This document shows, one piece after another, positions 18,829 through 27,753 of a DNA stretch of 64,000 nucleotides; within the stretch, counting starts at the first letter, position 1; each line of letters begins with the position of its first letter. The translations under genes and the position numbers were made by a program. The DNA is from a bacterium (lineage in GTDB: Bacteria; Bacteroidota; Bacteroidia; Flavobacteriales_D; Sanyastnellaceae). The notes under the pieces were generated by a model that saw only the letters and a list, made by a program, of their open reading frames with translations, was not told where the DNA came from and did no database searches. The stretch is taken from the NCBI GenBank assembly GCA_029979565.1, contig JAPOHG010000002.1:62001-126000 (forward strand), read 5' to 3'.

Positions 18829-19838
18829 TGTCGAAGCTGGTTCATGTCATCGCTTTCGGCTGCACGCTGTTGGCCACAGGCTGTGGAAACAACGAGTCAG
18901 CCATCCTTGATAAGCCTGTGGTCACGCGAGAAGATTTGCTCGCGTTTAACCAAGAAAAGGCCTTGCATGAACGAGCATTCATTGATTCCCTCGTTACCTC
19001 CATGCACAATGCAACCATGCCGCATTACGTGGAAACTGCGACCGGATTAAGGGCTTGGTCTTCTGAGCCGTTCCGAAGTGAGTCGAAATGGCTTGAGCCG
19101 GGTGACACCGTTCAATGGGTTGGGGGAATGGCGTTAACGGATTCCACAGTATTGCTGGATTGGACGAAAGATGAATCCCTCCGCTTCGTATGGCAGCAAA
19201 GTGATTGGCCGGCCGGTTTTCACGAGTTGGCGTCCCTGCTGGAGCATGATCAACGTGCCACTTGCATCGTGCCTTCGCATTTGGGCTGGGGCCTGACCGG
19301 TTATCCTCCGCTGATTCCGCAGGAAGCCGTTCTCGTGCTTCGGATTCGACAGCAGTTGATGAACCGAACCGTTCAACCGCAAAATGCCAAAGGCGAAAAT
19401 CGTGCGGTGTGGAATGCCCTTTTGGATCAAATGGAGCAGGGCGTGTGGCCCGGTGATTCGGATTGGATTCATTCGCCCACATTAGCGGCTTCTCCTTGCA
19501 TGGCTTGGTTTGAAGGGGCTTCGGCATATGCATTTGACCAGCGACCGGTGCATATGGGCATCGAGTTGCGTACGTTTCGATTGACCCCCTCGGATGAAAT
19601 GCCAGAAGATTTGGGTACCTCATCGTGGGATTTTGCTGCAACTGATGAAGGTCAATTGCTTCCTGTCCTTGCGGATCTTCAACGCCTTTATCCCAATCAA
19701 CGCAAGTGGTCTTGTTGGTGCCCGGCTGATGAGGTTTTGGACGAAGCAGGGAGAGCGGCTGTTGGTGTTACAGCTGCGGATGTATTGGGCTTTCAGTGGC
19801 AATTTGAAGCCTTGGATCCTCCAATCACTGTCCAATGA
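18825..19838 (+). CDS. Lipoprotein with FKBP-type PPIase-like segment
   Basis: Lipobox-like ATGCGN; CIVPSHLGWGLTGYPPLIPQEAVLVLRIR resembles the FKBP core. ATGA overlap with the preceding DHH gene. Confidence 0.6.
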   Translation: MMSKLVHVIAFGCTLLATGCGNNESAILDKPVVTREDLLAFNQEKALHERAFIDSLVTSMHNATMPHYVETATGLRAWSSEPFRSESKWLEPGDTVQWVGGMALTDSTVLLDWTKDESLRFVWQQSDWPAGFHELASLLEHDQRATCIVPSHLGWGLTGYPPLIPQEAVLVLRIRQQLMNRTVQPQNAKGENRAVWNALLDQMEQGVWPGDSDWIHSPTLAASPCMAWFEGASAYAFDQRPVHMGIELRTFRLTPSDEMPEDLGTSSWDFAATDEGQLLPVLADLQRLYPNQRKWSCWCPADEVLDEAGRAAVGVTAADVLGFQWQFEALDPPITVQ

Positions 19839-20529
19839 GGAATAGACAGGGTCGCTTGTCCAAGGACGGTGCGCTTAAGCGTTTCCAATCCGCTACTGCG
19901 AGGGATTGAATCCATTCGGTTTCGAGCGTAATGTCCACGGCAACGCAAAGTTGTTGATCACCAGGCAGGTTTTTCAAGCACTCCCTGAATGCTTGATCGT
20001 TGCGGTAAGGAGGCTCCATGAATACTTGCGTTTCCTTTCTCCTTTGCAGCCCTTCTTTCATTTCCTTCCAAATGCGTTCACGCGTTTGTCGGTCGCGTGG
20101 CAGGTATCCTTTGAAGGCAAATTGCTGGCCGTTCATGCCCGATGCCATGAGCGCGAGAAGGATGCTGCTTGGCCCGATATGCGGTTCAACCCGCCACCCT
20201 GCATTGTGGGCCATGCGAACCGCTGCTGCTCCAGGATCTGCTACAGCCGGTGCGCCAGCATCAGAAACCAATGCGATGTCTTCATCGGTCTTAAACCACT
20301 GAAGCAGGTCCACCAAGTCTTCGGGCGTTGAATGCTCATTCAGCGGGAAACTCAATTTCAATTGAGGGTTCTCATCTGGGAATGCGTCTTTGAGCAGCCT
20401 GCGCGCAAATCGATCGCTTTCAACAATCATGCGATTGCACGACTTCAGAGCGCGTAAGGCACTTGCTGGTAAGTGTTCAAGTGGCGTCCGAGAGCCCAGG
20501 GTATTGGGTATGAGGTGGAGTGTCGGCAT
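19825..20529 (-). CDS. SAM-dependent methyltransferase (tetrapyrrole methylase / RsmI-like)
   Basis: LHLIPNTLGSR, DIALVSDAGAPAVADPGAAAVRMAH, MEPPYRNDQAF. Confidence 0.87.
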   Translation of the reverse strand: MPTLHLIPNTLGSRTPLEHLPASALRALKSCNRMIVESDRFARRLLKDAFPDENPQLKLSFPLNEHSTPEDLVDLLQWFKTDEDIALVSDAGAPAVADPGAAAVRMAHNAGWRVEPHIGPSSILLALMASGMNGQQFAFKGYLPRDRQTRERIWKEMKEGLQRRKETQVFMEPPYRNDQAFRECLKNLPGDQQLCVAVDITLETEWIQSLAVADWKRLSAPSLDKRPCLFLIGQ

Positions 20530-20535
20530 CGGCTG

Positions 20536-20973
20536 TCAGGTTGTGGACCAGGATTTTATCCATCGTTCTGCCGATTCGTCAATCATCGCAAAAACTTGCT
20601 CAAATCCTTGATCACCACCGTAGTATGGGTCGGGTACATCCCGTTCTTGTACAAATCGCTCCACCCGGGCAGTACCGGCGCCCAAGCGATTCACATCATT
20701 TAAATTTTGCGTGTCCATGACCAAGATGTGGTCGTAGGTGAATAAGTCATTGGCGACCAGGGCTCGTGATCGTTGATCTGTTATGTCATGTCCATGTGCA
20801 CGCATCACTTCAATGCTTCGGGCATCTGCCTTTTCGCCTTGGTGCCAGCCCGAGGTGCCTGCGGAATCCACATGCACATTATAACCGAATTGCCGGGCAT
20901 GGTGCTTCAGCAAGCCCTCTCCGATGGGAGAACGGCAAATGTTTCCTAGACAGACGACAAGAACGCGCTTCAT
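20536..20973 (-). CDS. Low-molecular-weight protein tyrosine phosphatase
   Basis: MKRVLVVCLGNICRSPIGEGLL (CxxxxxR P-loop), VPDPYYGGDQGFEQVFAMID. Start trimmed from the 21081 ORF start, which overlaps dnaA. Confidence 0.92.
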   Translation of the reverse strand: MKRVLVVCLGNICRSPIGEGLLKHHARQFGYNVHVDSAGTSGWHQGEKADARSIEVMRAHGHDITDQRSRALVANDLFTYDHILVMDTQNLNDVNRLGAGTARVERFVQERDVPDPYYGGDQGFEQVFAMIDESAERWIKSWSTT

Positions 20974-20993
20974 GGACGCTCCGCGAAACGGTC

Positions 20994-22436
20994 TTAATGG
21001 ATGGCGAGCTTCTTCTCGAGGTCCTCGAGGTACTTGCGGAAATGCTTGTCGGTCTCCTGCAAGTTGTTGACCGTGCGGCAAGCATGGAGAACAGTGGCGT
21101 GGTCCTTACCTCCGCAGTGCAAACCAATATTAGCCAGCGAACTCTTGGTCATCTTCTTGGAGAAGTACATGGCTATTTGGCGAGCCTGAACGATTTCACG
21201 CTTGCGCGTTTTGCTCTTGAGCAGTTCCAGCGGCAAATCGAAGTAATCGCAAACGACCTTTTGGATGTAGTCGATGCTGACTTCGCGAGCGGTGTTTTTG
21301 ACAAACTTGTCAATCATTTGCTTTGCCAAATCGAGCGTGATTGCCTTTTTGTTCAGGCTGCTTTGGGCAATGAGGGATATCAACGCGCCTTCCAGCTCGC
21401 GCACGTTTGAAGTAATGCTGTAGGCCAAGTACTCCACTACTTCACGGGGCAACTCAATCCCATCGGCATACATCATCTTTTCCAAGATGGCCATTCTGGT
21501 CTCCAGCGACGGAACCTGCAAGTCGGCACTCAATCCCCACTTGAATCGAGAGAGTAAGCGCTGTTCCATGCCTTGCATTTCCACAGGGGGCTTGTCGCTG
21601 GTCAAAACAATTTGTTTACCCGTTTGGTGCAAGTGATTGAAGATGTGAAAGAACACATCCTGCGTCTTTTCCTTCCCGCTGAAAAATTGTACATCGTCAA
21701 TGAGCAGAACGTCAACCATTTGGTAGAAGTGGCTGAAGTCATTCACTGAATTGTTCCGAACCGCATCGATGAATTGGTGGGTAAACTTCTCCGAACTCAC
21801 GTAAAGCACTGTAAGTTCCGGATTGCGTTCTTTGATTTCCAAACCGATGGCGTGCGCAAGGTGGGTTTTGCCCAAGCCGGTGGAACCGTAAATCAATAAC
21901 GGGTTGAATGAGGTGCCGCCCGGTTTATTGGCAACGGCAAAGCCTGCTGATCGAGCAAGTCTGTTGCACTCGCCTTCAATGAACTGACCGAAATTGTAGT
22001 TGGCGTTCAGGTTGGAATCGATGTTCAGTTTGCGCAGACCCGGAATCACGAAAGGATTCTTGATTGGGGTATTGTGAATACCAGCCGACAATGGTACGGC
22101 GGGATTTTGGGTTGCTTGCCGGTTGGCCATAGGCATTTTCACCGCGTACGGGCTGGCTTGGTTGGTACCCGTTGCGCCAGCATTTTCCATGATGATGCTG
22201 TACTCCAATCGTGCATCAGGACCCAATTCCTTGTGGATGGTCTTGCTGAGCAGTTGGATGTAGTGCTCTTCTAACCACTCGTAAAAAAACTGCGAAGGAA
22301 CTTGAATCGTCAATACCTTGTTTTCAAGCTTGAGCGCTTTGATGGGGGCAAACCACGTCTTGTACGCTTGACTGCTGATGTTGTCTTTGATTACTTCGAG
22401 GCAGTTATTCCAAATGGACAAGTGGTCTTGGCTCAT
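20994..22436 (-). CDS. dnaA: Chromosomal replication initiator protein DnaA
   Basis: NPLLIYGSTGLGKTHLAHAIG, VLLIDDVQFFSGKEKTQDVFFHIFN, LGLHCGGKDHATVLHA-type C-terminal box-binding helix. MSQDHLSIWNN start at 22436. Confidence 0.97.
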   Translation of the reverse strand: MSQDHLSIWNNCLEVIKDNISSQAYKTWFAPIKALKLENKVLTIQVPSQFFYEWLEEHYIQLLSKTIHKELGPDARLEYSIIMENAGATGTNQASPYAVKMPMANRQATQNPAVPLSAGIHNTPIKNPFVIPGLRKLNIDSNLNANYNFGQFIEGECNRLARSAGFAVANKPGGTSFNPLLIYGSTGLGKTHLAHAIGLEIKERNPELTVLYVSSEKFTHQFIDAVRNNSVNDFSHFYQMVDVLLIDDVQFFSGKEKTQDVFFHIFNHLHQTGKQIVLTSDKPPVEMQGMEQRLLSRFKWGLSADLQVPSLETRMAILEKMMYADGIELPREVVEYLAYSITSNVRELEGALISLIAQSSLNKKAITLDLAKQMIDKFVKNTAREVSIDYIQKVVCDYFDLPLELLKSKTRKREIVQARQIAMYFSKKMTKSSLANIGLHCGGKDHATVLHACRTVNNLQETDKHFRKYLEDLEKKLAIH

Positions 22437-22652
22437 GGTCAAATGGGCTAGTTGGTCAGGTTGCAAAAAGAGTGGATGGACGTGCAACATCGGTTGGTTA
22501 TTCCGGTGTTCGAATCCGTCTGCAAGATTCTGATAAACTCTCGGAAAAAAAAATTGATTTGGGGTTGACTTTTCGGTTTTTTCATTTGGCTGCCGGGAGA
22601 GTCTAAAACTTGATGTTCATTGGTCGATGATAATATCTGTTTTGTAAAATAT

Positions 22653-22668
22653 ATAGATTGTAATCTAT
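22653..22668. repeat. Perfect inverted repeat ATAGATT-GT-AATCTAT
   Basis: 7-bp arms with a 2-nt centre in the AT-rich region upstream of dnaA. Confidence 0.9.
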
Positions 22669-22765
22669 TGGAATCGTGCGATTTAATGATTGCTCCAAAA
22701 TTTTAGTGTCACCCTAAAGCCATAATTTCGTTCGCTCTATAGCTTTGGGCGTTTATCCAAGAATC

Positions 22766-23167
22766 ATGGTTCATAAGTACGATTTACGCGTTCGGTATTC
22801 CGATACCGATCAAATGCAACGCCTGCATCATGCGGCTTACGTAGAATACCTTGAGGTGGTCAGAATTGAATTTCTCCGTTCACTTGGTTTTTCGTACGAT
22901 GGTTTGGAGCAATCGGGCTTCTTATTGCCCGTCACCAAGTTGCAGATTAAGTACCACCAAGGGGTTCGGTATGACGAGGTATTGACCTTCGAAACGCGGG
23001 TTGTTTTGGACAGCGAAGTTCGACTGACGTTTCAGAGTCAAATCAGTGCTTCAAGTGCTCGGATTGCCCTGGCTGAAGTTGAACTCGCTTGCATTGACAG
23101 AGAGCGACACCGCCCGTGCAAAATGCCATCCGCACTTTTGGAGGTCTTGCGCAGTGCATCAATATAA
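22766..23167 (+). CDS. Acyl-CoA thioesterase (YbgC/4HBT hot-dog)
   Basis: YDLRVRYSDTDQMQRLHHAAYVEYLEVVRIEFLRSLG. Confidence 0.9.
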   Translation: MVHKYDLRVRYSDTDQMQRLHHAAYVEYLEVVRIEFLRSLGFSYDGLEQSGFLLPVTKLQIKYHQGVRYDEVLTFETRVVLDSEVRLTFQSQISASSARIALAEVELACIDRERHRPCKMPSALLEVLRSASI

Positions 23168-24262
23168 TTGGAACCGTTCTTGCAGTTCAACATGGGCCAA
23201 CTTCGCCACCTTCGGCCAATAAAATTCTGATGCTGTTGCGTTGGCCAGTGTTCTCCCTTGATGAGCATTCGATTTCCAATGCACCCACTTCGAAAGCAGT
23301 TCCTCGGTGGTCTCAAAAAGAAAGGGTTCAGGCACCCAACTGGGGTAGGCTTGTTCTGATTTCAGCAAGGGTATCACGCCAAATGCCATGGCTTCAGCCA
23401 CACTGACACCAAAGTATTCCTGTGTTGGTTCATGAACCATAAAGTCGCTTTGGCGAAGCAACTGAACGTAGTCCTCGCGGGAGGGGGCATACCCGTCGTG
23501 CAGAATGATGCCTTTGTAACGGTCACGGATGGCTTGAAGCACCGGGGGAACGTCGGTAAAAGTTTGACCGCAGAGAATGAGGCTGAAATCGTGCCCTTCG
23601 GCAGCAAGGGCGTTGACGTTTTTCAAGAATTGATCGGGACCTTTGTCGTATTCCCAGCGGTGGTTCCAGAGGATGGCTGGAGGAATTCCAACCGAGCGTT
23701 GGAGGTGAGCAGCGCTTGCGGCGTCTATGCCCACCGGCAACACGCTGGATTTTTCTTCAATAGCTTGTATGGAATAGCCGCCCCTGCAATCCGGCATGCG
23801 CTGCATAAAGCGAGTGGCCGCTGCCAAGAAGACTTCTCGGTGATACGATGAATTGAACCAAACCCAATCGGCAGCGGAAGCAGATTGAATGTTCATGAAC
23901 TCATACGTGTGGTTGATGCCTCGAGCTTTTTCGACATCCCGTTCACTCCAAGGATAGGTCAGCTGGTTTTCATGGAAATACTGTACGAGTGCAATGTCCC
24001 TCCAGGAAGGAGGCAGGAGGCCCTTGAAACTCGCCGCATCCAGCATGTCTGTGGTGATGATTAAATCGGGCTTGGTTGTGGCCGCTGCCGCTCGATGGGC
24101 AAAAGCTCCTCCCGCTCCATGCATGCGCCATTTCCAATGCCTTCCGGGCATTGTCCACAATTCAACAGCCGATCCTTGGATTTGGGACAGGTGCCGTTGC
24201 ATGCCCTTCGCCCAATGTGCATGGGATCCGGTGTGATAAGGATCAAGAATGAGCAGGTTCAT
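23159..24262 (-). CDS. Glycosyltransferase, DUF3524 / tRNA-queuosine alpha-mannosyltransferase (GTDC1/QTMAN)-like
   Basis: MNLLILDPYHTGSHAHWAKGM, WTMPGRHWKWRMHGAG, YFHENQLTYPWS, FMNIQSASAADWVWFNSSYHREVF, then GT4-type NHRWEYDKGPDQFLK..., VHEPTQEYFGVSVAEAMAFG. Confidence 0.85.
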   Translation of the reverse strand: MNLLILDPYHTGSHAHWAKGMQRHLSQIQGSAVELWTMPGRHWKWRMHGAGGAFAHRAAAATTKPDLIITTDMLDAASFKGLLPPSWRDIALVQYFHENQLTYPWSERDVEKARGINHTYEFMNIQSASAADWVWFNSSYHREVFLAAATRFMQRMPDCRGGYSIQAIEEKSSVLPVGIDAASAAHLQRSVGIPPAILWNHRWEYDKGPDQFLKNVNALAAEGHDFSLILCGQTFTDVPPVLQAIRDRYKGIILHDGYAPSREDYVQLLRQSDFMVHEPTQEYFGVSVAEAMAFGVIPLLKSEQAYPSWVPEPFLFETTEELLSKWVHWKSNAHQGRTLANATASEFYWPKVAKLAHVELQERFQLY

Positions 24263-25206
24263 TTGAACAACCAATCTAGCACCTTTTTCCATCGTGTTCT
24301 TGAGTCGGGCGCCTTCATGGCCATCTCGGGCGCTCCAGCTTCAATCCACGCGCTGTACCAGAGTGAACTGACCAATGCACTGGAGGCTGACATCCTGCGC
24401 TCTACCTGTCCATCGAGCACTTCGTGGTAATATTCGGCAAACAACGGGCTTCTCATCAGTTGCCGTGTTCGTCCGCGCTCAACGTAGGCATCAATGGGTT
24501 TGCCGTCGAATGCCTTTCGAGTTTCAAGCTCAAAAGCAAAAACCGAATCCAGACAGGCGTGGCTTGTCAATACAGTCTGCCAAATCGCTTCTTCCGTATT
24601 TTCAATCCAAATCGCTTGCGGGCCGGACGGGAAGAGATCATAACCGTCCATGAATGACTCGGGAAGTTGGGTTTCCCAAAGGGCATGAATTCCCAATTGG
24701 TTGGACAGTTTGCCGTCGTAATTAGCCGAAGTATGCAATGGGACATGCAGGTCACTGATGTAGTGCGCCAAATCCGCCCCATGGCGAAGAATAGCAGCCT
24801 CGTCCTTTTGGTCGAAGGCCACAATGAGCCTGCGGTAGGTGCTCAGGGCGTGCCACGGTCCGATGCCGTGGGCACGCAAGGAGTCTTCAGACCATCTTTC
24901 GCACGCTTCATCATATGCCATTGGAAACCAAACTTGCAAAGAATCCATGGAAGGGCTGTACCGATCCAAGTCGATGTAATGCCGAATCCCTTCATCGATG
25001 ACGGTGTGCTTCCGAAGGTCGGCATCGTTTACATGGTCATGCAGCCACGGTCCATGGGCTTTGAAAAACGCGTGCAATGGTGACGGCAGGTGGTGAATGG
25101 CCGCATCAATGATCTTACGGTGTGCTGAAAATCCCCATGCATACCCATGAACCGGGTTGAGCACACCGGCCAAGAGCAGGACGAAACAACAGAATCGATT
25201 ACGCAC
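24259..25206 (-). CDS. Secreted zinc-dependent phospholipase C / S1-P1 nuclease-like protein
   Basis: GTG at 25206 gives signal peptide VRNRFCCFVLLLAGVLNPVHGYAWG; WGFSAHRKIIDAAIHHLP, HDHVNDADLRKH, HYIDLDRY, ADLAHYISDLHVPLHTSANYDG (His/Asp metal ligands). Confidence 0.75.
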   Translation of the reverse strand: MRNRFCCFVLLLAGVLNPVHGYAWGFSAHRKIIDAAIHHLPSPLHAFFKAHGPWLHDHVNDADLRKHTVIDEGIRHYIDLDRYSPSMDSLQVWFPMAYDEACERWSEDSLRAHGIGPWHALSTYRRLIVAFDQKDEAAILRHGADLAHYISDLHVPLHTSANYDGKLSNQLGIHALWETQLPESFMDGYDLFPSGPQAIWIENTEEAIWQTVLTSHACLDSVFAFELETRKAFDGKPIDAYVERGRTRQLMRSPLFAEYYHEVLDGQVERRMSASSALVSSLWYSAWIEAGAPEMAMKAPDSRTRWKKVLDWLFK

Positions 25207-25969
25207 GCGCTCTCGACGTCGATTTGTGCAAATCCGACGGCACTTTTTTCTCATTCAATCGGACCAAATATCCATCGCGTAGGATGGGAATGGTGGAGAG
25301 GTTGTTGGGCGTCAGGCAATACTTCACGTCTTCATTTAAGTTGAGCCGACGTAGCCTTCGACGATGGGAGGATGCCCGCAGAAAAGCAAACATGTTATCG
25401 CGTGCTGAACGGTAAATGAATTTCGCCGCAATGGTGCTGTCTTCATCCGCCTTGAAACGACCGCTTTCAATCAATTGATCTGCAATGGCACCGGCACAGA
25501 TGGTGTCCTCCAAATTGAATTTATCCTTCCATCCGGAAGCCAACACCAATACGTTTTGATTTTGGTCCAGCAACCAATTGCAAAGAGCATCGAGGTTATT
25601 GAGCGCTCCGATGACCACAGTATCCTTTTCACTGGCAATGTCAATGGCTTTGGTGCCATTGGTTGTGGTCAAAACGACTGATTTTCCGGCGAGTTCCTCC
25701 TTCCTTTGGATGTAGGCAATGGGGCTATTTCCCAAATCGAACCCTTGGACGATTTCGCCGTTCCGTTCTGCTGCTCCAATGTGCCCTTGCAATTGCCAAT
25801 GCTCGGCTTCCGAAACAGATGCTACGGGTTTAATTCGTTCGACGCCATTTTCCAAGGCTGTGCAGATGGCCGATGTCGCACGCAGGACATCAATGACGAC
25901 GACCAGTTCAAAATTTTCGCGGTACAAAGGATAATCAGCGGGCGACAAGCAAACTTCAACGTAATTCAA
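25199..25969 (-). CDS. comB: 2-phosphosulfolactate phosphatase family protein
   Basis: VVVIDVLRATSAICTALENGVERI, GEIVQGFDLGNSPIAYI, VLTTTNGTKAIDIA, LASGWKDKFNLEDTICAGAI. Confidence 0.88.
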   Translation of the reverse strand: MNYVEVCLSPADYPLYRENFELVVVIDVLRATSAICTALENGVERIKPVASVSEAEHWQLQGHIGAAERNGEIVQGFDLGNSPIAYIQRKEELAGKSVVLTTTNGTKAIDIASEKDTVVIGALNNLDALCNWLLDQNQNVLVLASGWKDKFNLEDTICAGAIADQLIESGRFKADEDSTIAAKFIYRSARDNMFAFLRASSHRRRLRRLNLNEDVKYCLTPNNLSTIPILRDGYLVRLNEKKVPSDLHKSTSRARA

Positions 25970-26020
25970 AAGCCTCGGTTCAGTAGGTGAAAACGGAAGA
26001 TACGAATTTCAGTGGAATGG

Positions 26021-27112
26021 CTATTTATGGAGAAATCCCGGGCGCACCACTTCGGCTGGAATGGCGTTTTTTCGAATCCGCACGTAGACGGTGTTTCCGA
26101 TATGTGATTCTGACTTGGTGATGTACCCCAGGGCAATGCTGTACCCCAGAGTGGGAGAACTGGTTCCGGAAGTGACCCGACCGATGGTCTCACCCTTTGC
26201 GTTTTCAATGTCATAGCCTGTTCTTGGGATGCCGCGCTCTGTTATGATCAGTCCGCGCAGCAATTCCGATGAGCCGGCTTCCTTCTCCAGTTGAAGTCGT
26301 TCACTGTCGATAAAGGGCTTTGAGAATTTTGTAATCCAACCTAGCCCAGCGGCCAGAGGAGATGTGGATTCGTCAATGTCGTTGCCGTAAAGGCAAAATC
26401 CCGCCTCCAATCGCAAGGTGTCTCGCGCTCCCAAACCGCAGGGTTGAACTCCGGCCTCGATCAATGCCTGCCATACTGCAGCGGCGTCGGCATTCTTGAG
26501 GTACAATTCAAATCCACCGGCCCCGGTATACCCGGTTGCACTGATGAGGCATGGACAACCGCAAACGGTTCCGTAATCAAACGTGTAATACGCCATTTCG
26601 TCCACAGCTGTTCCTGCGCTCAATGGCCTTAAAACCCCGGCGGATTCCGGGCCTTGCAAGGCGATCAACGACCAGGCATCGGACTCATCCGTTACCACGG
26701 CGTCGTAGGCATTGTTGTCATGAATCCATTGGAAGTCTTTTGTGCGATTGGACGCATTTACGACAAGCATGAATTCATCGGGGGCAATGCAGTAGACCAA
26801 CAAGTCGTCAACAATTCCGCCCCGTCCATTGGGCATGCAGCTGTATTGAACCTTGCCCGGCACCAATATGCTCGCGTCGTTGGTTGTGATGTGTTGAATC
26901 AGGTCCAACGCTTGCGAACCCTTCACCCGGAATTCACCCATGTGGGATACATCGAACATGCCGCAGGACTTTCGGACTGCATGGTGTTCAACGACGAGGC
27001 CAGCATAGGAGACGGGCATTTCAAATCCAGCATATGGCACCATCTTGGCGCCTGCCGCGGTGTGCTCTTGGTGCAAGGCAGTTTGCACGAGTGGGGATAT
27101 CATTTGCTCCAT
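26021..27112 (-). CDS. gcvT: Aminomethyltransferase (glycine cleavage T protein)
   Basis: VPYAGFEMPVSYAGLVVEHHAVR, FDVSHMGEFRVKG, SATGYTGAGGFELYL, GLGARDTLRLEAGFCLYGNDID. Confidence 0.95.
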   Translation of the reverse strand: MEQMISPLVQTALHQEHTAAGAKMVPYAGFEMPVSYAGLVVEHHAVRKSCGMFDVSHMGEFRVKGSQALDLIQHITTNDASILVPGKVQYSCMPNGRGGIVDDLLVYCIAPDEFMLVVNASNRTKDFQWIHDNNAYDAVVTDESDAWSLIALQGPESAGVLRPLSAGTAVDEMAYYTFDYGTVCGCPCLISATGYTGAGGFELYLKNADAAAVWQALIEAGVQPCGLGARDTLRLEAGFCLYGNDIDESTSPLAAGLGWITKFSKPFIDSERLQLEKEAGSSELLRGLIITERGIPRTGYDIENAKGETIGRVTSGTSSPTLGYSIALGYITKSESHIGNTVYVRIRKNAIPAEVVRPGFLHK

Positions 27113-27129
27113 GAGGGGGCGAAATTACA

Positions 27130-27753
27130 TCATGTTGAGGGAGGCGTGACCAAGTCGTCCAGTCGAATGGATAATTCCTGGGGGCCGAGAACAAACAGCG
27201 CGTCGAGTATGGAGCACCCGGGAATGAACCCGTTTAGCTGTTCGAACAATTGCATGTACCGGTGAAAGGTCCAACCGTCTCCTCGGAGCGCCGTTTTAAG
27301 GCGGAGGTCGTTGGCTGCAGATCCCACCCGTGGAGCCTCATCGGTGGAGTTGGGGAGCGGCCAGTGACATGCTTCGCTGACCCATTGAATGCTTGCCCAA
27401 CTCCATGCTTTAAGTTCCCTATTTTGTTCTCCACGATCGGGTAAATGTTTCGTCCACAAGGCATGGAGTTCATCCTCGAAGAATGCGAAAAATGGACTTC
27501 CGCCGTATGCGGTTTTCAAGGAGCGCCAGGCTTGCATTCGAGGCAGGTGGTCCGACAACCGCACGTCCGAACCGGATTTTGAGTGGCTAACAGGAAATGT
27601 AATGAGTTGACGGCCTTGCGGCCCCGCAATAACCAGCCGGTTTTGCAAGGATTGCTTTTGGTAGCTTGTGTTGGAATCGATTAGCCCCCCATGCCGTGCG
27701 ACTGCCCACCAATGCAAGGGTGGAAACGGACAGAGGGGAAGAAGACCGTTCAC
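27130..27753 (-). CDS. WbqC family protein
   Basis: LLPLCPFPPLHWWAVARHGGLIDSNTSYQKQSLQNRLVIAGPQGRQLITFPV...KTAYGGSPFFAFFEDEL. Upstream part of the ORF is out-of-frame lepB; a GTG at 27753 overlaps the lepB TGA (GTGA). Confidence 0.85.
   Translation of the reverse strand: MNGLLPLCPFPPLHWWAVARHGGLIDSNTSYQKQSLQNRLVIAGPQGRQLITFPVSHSKSGSDVRLSDHLPRMQAWRSLKTAYGGSPFFAFFEDELHALWTKHLPDRGEQNRELKAWSWASIQWVSEACHWPLPNSTDEAPRVGSAANDLRLKTALRGDGWTFHRYMQLFEQLNGFIPGCSILDALFVLGPQELSIRLDDLVTPPST

Noticed and set aside
20973-21081. N-terminal extension of the tyrosine phosphatase ORF (MPHGQQLAGDRQ...)
   Set aside because: Overlaps dnaA 3' coding sequence out of frame; MKRVLVVCLGNICRSP is the family start.
22508-22517. 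GTTCGAATCC, resembling a tRNA T-loop
   Set aside because: Flanking 5-mers (CGGTG / CCGTC) do not pair, and no acceptor, D-arm or anticodon arm can be drawn.
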